A stretch of DNA of 28,835 nt from a virus, in IMG/VR virus record IMGVR_UViG_3300037480_000065, positions 1-28,835 of that record; one strand, 5' to 3'. The position numbers and the translations under genes were made by a program. The notes beneath the pieces were generated by a model, which made no database searches, was not told the DNA's origin, and saw only the letters and a program-made list of their open reading frames with translations. Of this stretch, positions 1-7,156 are shown one piece after another. The first letter of the stretch is position 1; each line of letters starts with the position of its first letter.

Positions 1-2037
1 CTCTCCGCCGGCTCCGGTATCATCCATGGTACTAATTACACCGTCAATTAAATCAAGTGACGGTAATATAAGCTCAAACGCATTGTATGTATCAATCCAT
101 TGCTTTGGTGAAACATTACTCCCTATTACTACCCCTTGACTGACCTCTGTATTATGATCTGTAACTGTTTGATCACCGCCTACCTGCACCCATACCGGCG
201 TTCCACCCGTCCCACCTTCATAATATCTAATCGTGTTACCTGTTGCCTCTATTTTTATCCATGTATTAACTACATGTGTCGAGGTTATTAGGTTACTTAC
301 TGATCCTGCTACGTTTTTATCAAGGAAAAAGTTAGTTCCATCCGTTCTAAATCCTATAAAATTATTACTATCTACTAATCTTAAACAGACGTAATTATCT
401 GATAAATCCGTCGTACTTCCCGTTACTCTAAATGATGAGTTATGATTTGCAGTTCCATTATCATCATGAATATAAAGTCCAGGACCGGCTGCAGTGACAA
501 ATAATTCATTTGAAAATACAGTTCCTGAACCGGCACCACCTGACACTAATACCCATGCTGTGCCTAAATCTGGGGTATGAGACTCTAAATTAGTTGGGCC
601 ACCTTCTGAAAAGGTATCGGAAAAGAATATAGTAATTGAAGGGACTACAGTGCCAATCGTACCAACAGCCCCAACACCCGCTTCGCCAGTTAAAGAAACC
701 GACACCGATGGAGATAAAGAACCAACAGCGCCAATGCCTTCCTCACCTGACAAAGCGACTTGTGCCGCCGCTGATGGAACGATTGTTCCAACGTCACCGG
801 CACCTTCCTCGCCGGTTAACGAAACTGATATTGCAGGGAACAAATTCCCTTCAGATCCGGTGCCTTCTTCACCAGTTAGAGCGACTTGCGCCCCTACTGA
901 GGGAGTGAGTGTGCCTTCTGCACCTGTACCCTCTTCCCCAGTCAATGAGACTGATATCGCAGCAGATAAAGAACCCTCTGCTCCAGTTCCCTCTTCGCCG
1001 GTTAGAGCTACAAAAACGCCTGCGCTTGGAACTAAAGTGCCTACATCGCCTGTAGCCTCTTCTCCTGTCAGTGAAACTGATATTGCAGGTGATAGAGAGC
1101 CCTCTTCACCGATACCTTCCTCACCGGTTAATGGGACACTGACAGATAAGGTTAAACTTCCCTCGGCACCGGTGCCCTCTTCACCAGTTAATGGAATTGC
1201 TATCGCAGGTGATAAAGAGCCCTCGGTACCTGCTCCCTCTTCACCTGTTAATGGAACTGATATTGCAGGTGATAGAGAACCTTCAGATCCGATACCCTCT
1301 TCGCCGGTGATAGGTATATCTACGCCAGAAACTGGAACTAATGTTCCCTCACTGCCAGCACCTTGATTTCCTGTTAACGAAACCGATATAGCAGGAGATA
1401 AGTCCCCTTCCGCACCAACACCTTCCTCACCAGTTAATGCGGCCTGTTCACCAGTATCTAAACTTGTAGCCCTAAATTCAGTGATCCAATCAGTATTATG
1501 ACTATTTGCGCCACGTATTCCGCAGGAAACTTCTGTTTGGTGATCAGTCTCACCTGTCGCGCTATGTATTAAATTATATGTTCCCGGCGTTGCTCCCGTT
1601 CCACCTTCGTATAATTCTATGGTAGTACCAGACGCTAGAACCTTTATCCATTCGTCTTGAACCCCTTGAGATGAATCTAAATCAGTTATAGATCCAGCAA
1701 CATTCCTGCTTAATCTTCTACCAGATGAGCCTGAACCAAATAATTGCCAGCCATACCAATTATCCTCATCAACAAGTCTTACGCATACATAACTACTATC
1801 AAGTTGAGATCCAAATACAACAGTTTTAATCTCAATTTCTTGATCTGCACCAGATAATTCAGGATCAATCGCGTAATAAAATGGCGTTGTGTTTTTACAT
1901 CTAATTACATCGGTTGCGCCACGCACAATTGCGTCACCTGACGATCCCACAAGTGTCCAAGCCGTCCCAGTATCAGGGGTATGATCCTCAAGATTTTGAT
2001 TAGATGTTTCTGTAAAGGTATCAAGAAAATCAGCCAC
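1..2037 (-). CDS. Repeat-containing tail/fibre protein (3' end outside window)
   Basis: This reading frame is open for 679 codons from a GTG at 2037 to the left edge. The GTG overlaps the upstream stop by 8 nt and has a GGAG about 10 nt before it. No ATG occurs until near the end, so GTG is the only good start. Residues 1 to about 195 form a beta-rich module beginning DTFTETSNQNLEDHTPDTG. Residues about 199-463 are 13 tandem units of 20-22 residues of the type LTGEEGTGAEGSLSPAISVS. Residues about 468-655 are a second copy of the first module (NLESHTPDLGTAW, YVCLRLVD, KNVAGS, YEGGTG shared). The modules look like jelly-roll carbohydrate-binding domains of phage surface proteins; that fold is inferred. 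A host-surface-binding fibre or decoration protein is likely. Confidence 0.85.
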   Translation of the reverse strand, partial: MADFLDTFTETSNQNLEDHTPDTGTAWTLVGSSGDAIVRGATDVIRCKNTTPFYYAIDPELSGADQEIEIKTVVFGSQLDSSYVCVRLVDEDNWYGWQLFGSGSSGRRLSRNVAGSITDLDSSQGVQDEWIKVLASGTTIELYEGGTGATPGTYNLIHSATGETDHQTEVSCGIRGANSHNTDWITEFRATSLDTGEQAALTGEEGVGAEGDLSPAISVSLTGNQGAGSEGTLVPVSGVDIPITGEEGIGSEGSLSPAISVPLTGEEGAGTEGSLSPAIAIPLTGEEGTGAEGSLTLSVSVPLTGEEGIGEEGSLSPAISVSLTGEEATGDVGTLVPSAGVFVALTGEEGTGAEGSLSAAISVSLTGEEGTGAEGTLTPSVGAQVALTGEEGTGSEGNLFPAISVSLTGEEGAGDVGTIVPSAAAQVALSGEEGIGAVGSLSPSVSVSLTGEAGVGAVGTIGTVVPSITIFFSDTFSEGGPTNLESHTPDLGTAWVLVSGGAGSGTVFSNELFVTAAGPGLYIHDDNGTANHNSSFRVTGSTTDLSDNYVCLRLVDSNNFIGFRTDGTNFFLDKNVAGSVSNLITSTHVVNTWIKIEATGNTIRYYEGGTGGTPVWVQVGGDQTVTDHNTEVSQGVVIGSNVSPKQWIDTYNAFELILPSLDLIDGVISTMDDTGAGGE
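465..2037 (-). repeat. Two homologous domains flanking 13 tandem 60-66 bp repeats
   Basis: Inside the large tail gene, about 1440 down to 650 holds 13 consecutive units encoding LTGEEG-type repeats. A 20-residue form ends in SPAISVS and a 22-residue form ends in VPSxGxxVA; the two are mixed. Units are protein-level repeats with silent differences, so they are not a recent DNA amplification. The flanking domains (about 2037-1450 and 640-70) are clearly homologous to each other. Confidence 0.85.
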
Positions 2038-3013
2038 CTTCCTGCTCCAGAAGGTCTATTATGTGCTGATCTATAAATCCTTTTTGAGGATCTAAATAGC
2101 CTCTTATATTTTTTAAAATGTCTCCTTGTAAAGTTGATTTTGTATAAATTTCTTGAGGCAAGTCTTTATTTTTTAACGCATCATTGAATCTTTTTTTTGT
2201 TTTTGAATCATTCAATACTTTAAACTTACTTGGCTTGGTAGTTGGTAATAATTCCGAATCTGTGGCTATTGAAATAGCTTCAGTATCAAAAACATTATCA
2301 GCACTGACAAATACTAAAACTTTGTTATAAATTGGTATACCTGAATTATTTGGGTCTTGATAAGCATGATAATTTTTTATTTTAATATCAGGCCGCGTAA
2401 TTGATTCATTTACAAAATCAACAATAGGACTATGAACGTATCGACCCCCTGGTAAATCTTCTATCCATGTAGTTGATATATACCCGGCTATTGTGGCAAA
2501 TACTGGTTTCTTACCAACGACAATAACTGGATTCCCTTGGCCATATTCATCTAAATTACTGTTCCCAATACCAACTTTTAATTCTATGATGTCGTTCTTA
2601 TTTACATCATTTCTGATTATTTCAAACGACCATAACGCTTCAAATCCTGAACTCTGAATAGGCTCACCGCCTGCAAGCCCATCACTTTCATTGAATCCAT
2701 TGTTAGTCGAGATGTAAGTAAAATTTGTGAGGCGCTGTACAGTATGAGAATTGTCGATAATGTTATTGGTAGGAACTAATCTAATGATAGAGCTTGAGTC
2801 AGTAACAGCAAACCAACCATTATTATTATGCCTGTACCAAAGCTTTATTTTGCCACGCCATAAATCACCTGAAATTTCCTCAATGCCAGCACGATAGAGA
2901 TACGTTGTCTCAGTGTCTAAAATTAATGGGGTATTTTTAAAACCCTTAATGATAGAACCTGACTCGGGACCGTCGTCATAAAAGGCCCAGTCTGTATGCC
3001 TTAGAATAGCCAT
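2030..3013 (-). CDS. Putative virion/tail protein
   Basis: A 327-residue protein in the left structural operon. I recognise no family. The sequence is rich in beta-type segments, Asn, Ser and aromatic residues and lacks a signal peptide or membrane segment, which suits a virion surface protein. The C-terminal 60 residues are more helical and charged (KKRFNDALKNKDLPQEIYTK). The start at 3013 lies 4 nt after the upstream stop and has no clear ribosome binding site, so translation is probably coupled. It overlaps the repeat-bearing tail gene downstream by 8 nt, which suggests the two products act together, perhaps as fibre base and fibre. Confidence 0.75.
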   Translation of the reverse strand: MAILRHTDWAFYDDGPESGSIIKGFKNTPLILDTETTYLYRAGIEEISGDLWRGKIKLWYRHNNNGWFAVTDSSSIIRLVPTNNIIDNSHTVQRLTNFTYISTNNGFNESDGLAGGEPIQSSGFEALWSFEIIRNDVNKNDIIELKVGIGNSNLDEYGQGNPVIVVGKKPVFATIAGYISTTWIEDLPGGRYVHSPIVDFVNESITRPDIKIKNYHAYQDPNNSGIPIYNKVLVFVSADNVFDTEAISIATDSELLPTTKPSKFKVLNDSKTKKRFNDALKNKDLPQEIYTKSTLQGDILKNIRGYLDPQKGFIDQHIIDLLEQEGG

Positions 3014-3016
3014 TTA

Positions 3017-3568
3017 TCATGTGAAATCACGTAATAGAGCTAATCTATCACCCTGAACCGGGGAAGCTACATTATTGACAAAATTATATATCTCGTGCCA
3101 TGCATCACTGGTATTTTCTCCAGCCGTAACAATGTCTGTTTCATCGCTAAAACCATCTGATTTAACCCTGGCGTCGACTGTATCTGCCTCAGTTACCAAA
3201 TTAGTAGAATTATCTAATTCAATAAAATCACTGCCCGCATCTGTGATTAATGTATCATCAGGAGAATTATTGGCACCATTAGAAAAACCTGTATTAGTCA
3301 CATTACGGCCAATTTGAAATCCCGTGAAGAACCCTGCACCTGCCTGACATTCAATCCGTTTAGTAGAAGAATTTACACTCAAAACGCGCTCACCTGTATC
3401 TGGCAAATCATAGATTGTTCGTGTGAATACATTAGTTGACGCAATATTGGCTTGCTGCAAATCCTGGTAAGATTCTTCTGCAGCAAGGATAGCATTTACT
3501 AAATTCCTGGAATGTTGCTGCAAAATACTTTCGAGTTCATCTACATCAATATTTTCATTAAAACTCAT
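3017..3568 (-). CDS. Putative structural protein
   Basis: A 183-residue acidic protein of unknown family. Residues 1-50 are predicted helical (VDELESILQQHSRNLVNAIL, then a Gln/Glu-rich stretch). The rest is Asn/Ser/Thr/Asp-rich and probably beta-structured. A helical oligomerising N-terminus followed by a beta-rich region is common in small fibre or fibre-adaptor proteins, but that role is inferred from position only. The start has a good GAGGG upstream. It sits between two other structural genes of the same leftward operon. Confidence 0.75.
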   Translation of the reverse strand: MSFNENIDVDELESILQQHSRNLVNAILAAEESYQDLQQANIASTNVFTRTIYDLPDTGERVLSVNSSTKRIECQAGAGFFTGFQIGRNVTNTGFSNGANNSPDDTLITDAGSDFIELDNSTNLVTEADTVDARVKSDGFSDETDIVTAGENTSDAWHEIYNFVNNVASPVQGDRLALLRDFT

Positions 3569-3603
3569 TGTTATACCCTCATACGATGTATGTTTGTTTG
3601 CTA

Positions 3604-4074
3604 TTACGCTATTCTTACCAGCCCATCAGTAGCGTCATTGGTGGGCATAGTTAGTGTGAAATCAGCCGCCGTAATATCCTGAGAGCTAAAAGTATGAACA
3701 GAAATTTCCTCTTTACCTGTCGCAGAATCGTTGTATAACACTGCAGCATCAAAGGGAGCACTGGACGTTAGAGCTGTCCAGGTTAAATTGGCCGAAGGGG
3801 TCCAGAAGGCTGTCGTACCACTTGTAGTTGGAGCTGTTGCATTAATTACAGGTTTCCCACCCTGGGTGTAGTTACCAGATGCAGCAAGTTCCCCAGTGGT
3901 ATTGTAAACGGTATCAGCCACGCCTCTACTTGCTGACACCAAGAACAGAGCCAAATTGAAAACATCCTTGGTAGTTACAGTTCTAACCCCGTTTGCTGCT
4001 TGCGCTCCGAACGCATGAGAGCCGTTTAAAAATTCCTGCTTTGCTGATGTACACATTGCTTGTACGTTTGCCAT
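3604..4074 (-). CDS. Small phage virion protein (beta-rich family)
   Basis: A 156-residue protein. From about residue 40 it matches a pattern I know from many tailed-phage structural clusters: a strand with NLALFLVSASRG, then a TTGELAASGNYTQGG segment, then TAPTTSGTTAFW, a central LTWTALTSS, and a C-terminal TLTMPTNDATDGLVRI. Members usually lie near tail-fibre genes and are annotated as hypothetical virion proteins; the exact role is not known to me. ATG at 4074 has a GGGAG ribosome binding site. Confidence 0.7.
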   Translation of the reverse strand: MANVQAMCTSAKQEFLNGSHAFGAQAANGVRTVTTKDVFNLALFLVSASRGVADTVYNTTGELAASGNYTQGGKPVINATAPTTSGTTAFWTPSANLTWTALTSSAPFDAAVLYNDSATGKEEISVHTFSSQDITAADFTLTMPTNDATDGLVRIA

Positions 4075-4088
4075 TTCTTAATCTCCCG

Positions 4089-4295
4089 TTATTTCAACAT
4101 TGCTGCTATACCTTCGGCGGCAATATTTCGTTTAAGTGTTACGTGGGCCCCACGCTTTACAATCACCCCATCAAGGCGCCATTCTGTCCATGTAGTATGC
4201 TCATTATCGTTATCTAAAAAACCATCTGTTTTAACCAAGAGGTCTTCCTCCATCATTAGCCTTACACCATCGATTTCTACCAATATGTCAGCCAT
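4089..4295 (-). CDS. Small protein, first gene of left structural operon
   Basis: A 68-residue protein of no recognised family, acidic in the first half (DILVEIDGVRLMMEEDLLVK) and basic at the end (VTLKRNIAAEGIAAMLK). It is the first gene after the sigma70-like promoter at 4324-4352. An AAGAGG ribosome binding site lies about 8 nt before its ATG. Its position at the head of a structural operon suggests a small virion or assembly protein, but nothing in the sequence proves that. Confidence 0.65.
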   Translation of the reverse strand: MADILVEIDGVRLMMEEDLLVKTDGFLDNDNEHTTWTEWRLDGVIVKRGAHVTLKRNIAAEGIAAMLK

Positions 4296-4323
4296 TATAA
4301 AAACCTCTTAGTATGATCATAAT

Positions 4324-4352
4324 ATTTAATACCACAGATATCTACGTGTCAA
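4324..4352 (-). promoter_or_regulatory. Sigma70-like promoter for left structural operon
   Basis: Reading leftward there is a perfect TTGACA (4352-4347), a 17-bp spacer and TTAAAT (4329-4324, 4 of 6 to consensus). The predicted start is near 4317, about 20 nt before the ATG at 4295. It lies just after the leftward terminator, which is where a new operon would need a promoter. Confidence 0.6.
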
Positions 4353-4375
4353 ATCACTACCACCATATATTGCCC

Positions 4376-4398
4376 AAAAAAAAAGCCCATTTAAGGGC
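4376..4398 (-). terminator. Leftward intrinsic terminator of early operon
   Basis: On the minus strand GCCC-TTAAAT-GGGC forms a 4-bp GC stem (4398-4385) followed by nine T (4384-4376). The stem is short but the T-run is long. It lies downstream of the last gene of the leftward early operon and before the promoter of the left structural operon. Confidence 0.6.
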
Positions 4399-4505
4399 AA
4401 TTTGAGAGAGATAAAACGATGGTGTCTTTTCTCAACACTTGATTAAATTTTAGCCTAAAAACCTTAATTTGCAACTATTAAAACCTTGTTATTTCAGATA
4501 TTCCA

Positions 4506-4534
4506 TTGCTATTTACTCAGGTATAGTCTATATT
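4506..4534 (+). promoter_or_regulatory. Candidate promoter of isolated rightward unit
   Basis: TTGCTA (4506-4511), 17-bp spacer, TATATT (4529-4534, 5 of 6). The predicted transcription start near 4541 is about 15 nt before the ATG of a 37-residue ORF, which has a GGTGA site between. Everything else from 1 to 12073 is on the other strand. Confidence 0.4.
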
Positions 4535-4555
4535 CCAGCCAAATTGGTGATAATT

Positions 4556-4669
4556 ATGTGTGATTTCATGACCTTGAAAGAATTTCTGGAATTTGTTGAC
4601 GGTATGCCTCTCTTTTTGAAGTTGATGTATGCTAAGGAGCAAATGCTGCTTGGTGAATTCATCAGTTAA
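4556..4669 (+). CDS. Small rightward ORF, 37 residues
   Basis: Encodes a 37-residue protein beginning MCDFMTLKEFLEFVDGM and ending LLGEFIS. It is amphipathic-helical in character with Leu, Phe and Met repeated. A GGTGA lies 5 nt upstream of ATG and a promoter-like sequence lies at 4506-4534. A longer reading (from 4469) adds N-terminal residues with no ribosome binding site. It is the only rightward gene candidate in the left 12 kb and sits between a terminator and the end of the early operon. No family is recognised. The ORF is short enough to be chance. Confidence 0.4.
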   Translation: MCDFMTLKEFLEFVDGMPLFLKLMYAKEQMLLGEFIS

Positions 4670-4719
4670 TTTGGCTCCCCGTTGGCTCGTTCGCTACTCA
4701 TAGCTTTAGCCACGCTGTC

Positions 4720-4917
4720 TTAGCTCATCGTTTGTGTGTTACTGATTCGTTTATATGCTTCCATACACGTTGGATGCCAGTCTGCTGGAGGAAAACCTTC
4801 CTTAACATAGCAAGTGCAACACAGCTTCCTATCTCCAATGTGGTGCATTTCTGATCTCTCTTTACATTTGTCACACATAACCAATCGATTATCATTCGAT
4901 ACGATCATATTACCCAT
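4720..4917 (-). CDS. Small zinc-finger-like protein
   Basis: A 65-residue protein with two CxxC pairs (CDKC at about residue 15 and CCTC at about residue 33) and a His pair between them (MHH), typical of a single zinc-binding knuckle. AAGAGG precedes the ATG by 8 nt. It is the last gene of the leftward early operon. Small zinc-finger proteins of this size in phage early regions are often host-takeover or regulatory factors, but no specific function can be assigned. The 300-odd bases between it and 4376 hold only the small rightward unit and the terminator. Confidence 0.7.
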   Translation of the reverse strand: MGNMIVSNDNRLVMCDKCKERSEMHHIGDRKLCCTCYVKEGFPPADWHPTCMEAYKRISNTQTMS

Positions 4918-4932
4918 ATCTATATCCTCTTA

Positions 4933-5121
4933 TTAATCATCAAGTTCTTCTTGTAGTTTGTCGGCAAAGTCGCGCAATCCTCGGTTATAGGAAGCACATT
5001 CATTGACTGTTGGAAACTGGCTTACAATCTTCTGGAAGTCGTATAGTTCTTCGATAATGCGACGTTTTTCTTCTTTGATTACATCAACCATCATCCCAAG
5101 TGTTTCAATGTTCGTTTGCAT
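4933..5121 (-). CDS. Small helical early protein
   Basis: A 62-residue, acidic, almost entirely helical protein (VIKEEKRRIIEELYDFQKIV in the middle, DFADKLQEELDD at the end) that could form a short coiled coil. Start ATG at 5121 has an AGGAGA ribosome binding site. No family is recognised; it belongs to the run of small early genes. Confidence 0.65.
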   Translation of the reverse strand: MQTNIETLGMMVDVIKEEKRRIIEELYDFQKIVSQFPTVNECASYNRGLRDFADKLQEELDD

Positions 5122-5162
5122 ATTTATCTCCTATAGGCTACTGAGTGTGTTTCTAAGCCACT

Positions 5163-5357
5163 TTAACCATTTGCACTTTGCTTTACATAAGGCACTATCC
5201 AGGTATCATTTTCGTTATATGGATCACCATGGCTAGGATTCCTTTTCTTTTTTATTTCGCCGGTTACTCGATCTTCTGTGTAGAACACTTCCCAGTTCAC
5301 GAATACACGTGTCAGGTCAGGTTTGACCATGTCAGCTAGTTTTTTAACGTTGCTCAT
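5163..5357 (-). CDS. Small early protein, unknown
   Basis: A 64-residue protein with a probable beta-hairpin core (RVFVNWEVFYTEDRVTGEIK) followed by a polar tail. It starts 4 nt after the stop of the upstream gene and shows no ribosome binding site, so it is probably translated by coupling. No family is recognised. Confidence 0.55.
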   Translation of the reverse strand: MSNVKKLADMVKPDLTRVFVNWEVFYTEDRVTGEIKKKRNPSHGDPYNENDTWIVPYVKQSANG

Positions 5358-5361
5358 AGAG

Positions 5362-5634
5362 TTATGAATTCATACCATAAACCCATACAGGTTTACTGCC
5401 TTTTTTGTTTCCTGCGCCTGTATACCAACAAGCTTCCCCTGCCCGATCTTCAACAAATTCAGGGGCGAATCCAAATCTAACCCAATCTCTTTCTAATTCA
5501 TTAGGATTTACATCCTCATCTATTTCTTGACTAAACATTAATGCAGCCTGTTCTGCTGTTAATTCTCCAGTAACTACCATAGTTCCATCTGTAAAGCTTG
5601 CAGGCTCAGCAAAATTTTCTTCAAATTTTCCCAT
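5362..5634 (-). CDS. Small early protein, unknown
   Basis: A 90-residue acidic protein. I place the start at the ATG at 5634 because GGAGG lies 5 nt before it; an in-frame TTG at 5646 would add four residues but lacks that spacing. The centre contains LTAEQAALMFSQEIDEDVNP and the C-terminus is aromatic and glycine-rich (ACWYTGAGNKKGSKPVWVYG), suggesting a small SH3-like or zinc-free beta domain. No known family. Confidence 0.6.
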   Translation of the reverse strand: MGKFEENFAEPASFTDGTMVVTGELTAEQAALMFSQEIDEDVNPNELERDWVRFGFAPEFVEDRAGEACWYTGAGNKKGSKPVWVYGMNS

Positions 5635-5672
5635 CACTTCCTCCAAAGAATCAAAACACCATATAAATACTA

Positions 5673-5942
5673 TTACATCGTTTGTTGATTTTTTTGTAAA
5701 TACTGTTTCCTGGTTAATATTTCAAGCGGCCTTATACTGTAATTTCTATAAGTGAACGAATATAGATCCTTGTCGCCTTTCGTTTCCTTTTTCACAGCAT
5801 TATTAATTTTCTTAAAATGTATGCGAGCTAATTTTATAACATCAATATCTTTATTAGCTAATTCATACCAGTCTATTAACCTATCTACATCTTTGAAACT
5901 TTTTTTTGTTTCTTGAGACATGAAACTTATATCGATATTCAT
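5673..5942 (-). CDS. Small early protein, unknown
   Basis: An 89-residue Lys/Asp-rich protein with helical segments (DVDRLIDWYELANKDIDVIK, ARIHFKKINNAVKK) and a short aromatic part (YSFTYRNYSIRP). An AAGG lies upstream of ATG at 5942. The coding sequence is distinctly AT-rich, as are its neighbours. No recognised family or motif. Confidence 0.6.
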   Translation of the reverse strand: MNIDISFMSQETKKSFKDVDRLIDWYELANKDIDVIKLARIHFKKINNAVKKETKGDKDLYSFTYRNYSIRPLEILTRKQYLQKNQQTM

Positions 5943-5968
5943 TGTTATTTACCTTTATGGTGTGTTAT

Positions 5969-6160
5969 TTAATCAATGACAATTTTCTCTACATCTATTC
6001 CCTCAGCTTTAATCTTATTTAGGATTTCATCACGATTAGTAGCTGAAAATTGAAATTCTTTAATCTCTTTTCTTTCAACTACAAAATGAAAATTAACACC
6101 GAAAAACTTATAGGTTAATTCCATTTCATCAGGTATCTTAAACGCTATTGGTTTGCTCAT
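5969..6160 (-). CDS. Small early protein, unknown
   Basis: A 63-residue protein with alternating hydrophobic strands (MELTYKFFGVNFHFVVERKE) and a C-terminal helix (RDEILNKIKAEGIDVEKIVI), so probably a compact alpha/beta fold. AGGAGA is correctly placed before the ATG at 6160. It begins 27 nt after the stop of the out-of-frame helicase tail at 6187. Function unknown. Confidence 0.65.
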   Translation of the reverse strand: MSKPIAFKIPDEMELTYKFFGVNFHFVVERKEIKEFQFSATNRDEILNKIKAEGIDVEKIVID

Positions 6161-6186
6161 ATCTATCTCCTATTTATTTGTTGATA

Positions 6187-6290
6187 TTAAGCTGCATCTC
6201 TTCTGTGTGGCATTGGTCTGTTTCTATCATCACCAAGGAACTGCGGTGATTCATCTTGGATAAGGGATAGGCCGGTTTCTGTTATCAGGC
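6187..6290 (-). other. Helicase C-terminal repeat continuing in the +1 frame
   Basis: Just before its stop the helicase encodes DNRNRPIPYPR. In the +1 frame immediately after, the DNA encodes DESPQFLGDDRNRPMPHRRD and two Ala before TAA at 6189-6187. The two stretches align codon by codon (DNRNRPIP against DDRNRPMP) with most differences at third positions, so the second copy has been kept as protein. A single-base indel near 6253-6257, a sequencing error or programmed frameshifting would join them. Confidence 0.55.
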
Positions 6291-7156
6291 GTATACTGCA
6301 TAGATTCATGATTAAACCAGAGCTTAAAAGATCCTTCCCACTCTCCATGTCTTTGTTTTACGATTTTCAAAAAAGCGTCCGGCACATCATCAGCAACAAC
6401 GGCGCCAACGGCAATTTTTTCTTCTTTTGGTTTATTTCGATACTGAATAAAAACATTGTCTACAAGATCAGTAAGCTCCCCGGCTCCCCTGAAATCATGC
6501 TTTGTCGGTATCTTACCCTCTCCATGCTCACCTTTTCTCATATGGTGAACTATGTGAGTGTGGAAGTTTTCGTTTTTTGTCATCCAGCATATTTTATCAA
6601 CGAATCTCGCCTGCTGCTCGTAATCCTCTCGACCGACACCGCATTTCATAAGTGAGTCAATAACTATGTGATCAATGTCTAATATTTTAGCTGCCCAAAA
6701 CATCATAATTAAAATTCTATCCTGCTTTACCGTGTCTTGTTGATCATAGATCCATAATTTATCGTTTGTTGATTTTAAGAACTGTTGTACATATCCATCA
6801 TCAGGTAACCGACATCCAGATACTTGCCTTAACATCCTGGCCAGTGTCGCCTCGGGTTTCATTTCCATAGAGGCTATAAGCCATTTCTTGTGAAGATTCC
6901 ATGCACATACCTGGCCCAGCACTTGGCTTTTACCGTGTCCGTTATACCCACCCCAAATTGATACCTCACCGGGCCTCAGTTGCACCTTGTTGTGAGTTTT
7001 GCTCCAGGGTAAGCATTCGCCTGCCATACTTATATCGCCGTTTAGACGCTTAATCACGCCGTCTGTCCAATTGGAGGCACTACCGATATGTTGAAATTCT
7101 TTACCATTTGAGCTTTCCAGGAAATTAGCAAAATCGTTATCAGAGAAGACTTTCAT
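6251..7156 (-). CDS. DnaB-type replicative helicase (RecA-fold ATPase)
   Basis: A 301-residue protein corresponding to the RecA-like ATPase domain of hexameric DnaB/T7-type helicases, which unwind DNA at the fork using ATP. Walker A is GYNGHGKS at residues 70-77, Walker B is the hydrophobic strand ending in D167 (HIVIDSL), a polar loop HIVHHMRKGE lies at 201-210 and an RGAG motif with a following DLVDNVFIQYRN strand lies at 223-241. The first 55 residues do not resemble the DnaB N-terminal collar, so a short phage form is likely. ATG at 7156 overlaps the initiator stop as ATGA, tying it to the replication initiator. The C-terminus may be prematurely ended (see 6187-6290). Confidence 0.85.
   Translation of the reverse strand: MKVFSDNDFANFLESSNGKEFQHIGSASNWTDGVIKRLNGDISMAGECLPWSKTHNKVQLRPGEVSIWGGYNGHGKSQVLGQVCAWNLHKKWLIASMEMKPEATLARMLRQVSGCRLPDDGYVQQFLKSTNDKLWIYDQQDTVKQDRILIMMFWAAKILDIDHIVIDSLMKCGVGREDYEQQARFVDKICWMTKNENFHTHIVHHMRKGEHGEGKIPTKHDFRGAGELTDLVDNVFIQYRNKPKEEKIAVGAVVADDVPDAFLKIVKQRHGEWEGSFKLWFNHESMQYTPDNRNRPIPYPR

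Noticed and set aside
650-1366. A 238-codon rightward frame rich in Pro, Ser and Thr repeats
   Set aside because: It is the antisense of the LTGEEG repeats. The minus-strand frame is longer, continuous with two folded modules and has a ribosome binding site.
6177-6254. A 26-codon ORF overlapping the helicase stop as ATGA
   Set aside because: The other frame over the same DNA repeats the helicase C-terminal motif codon by codon, which is stronger evidence for what this DNA encodes.
6308-6655. A 115-codon rightward frame across the helicase gene
   Set aside because: The opposite frame contains Walker A and B motifs; this frame has no family features.
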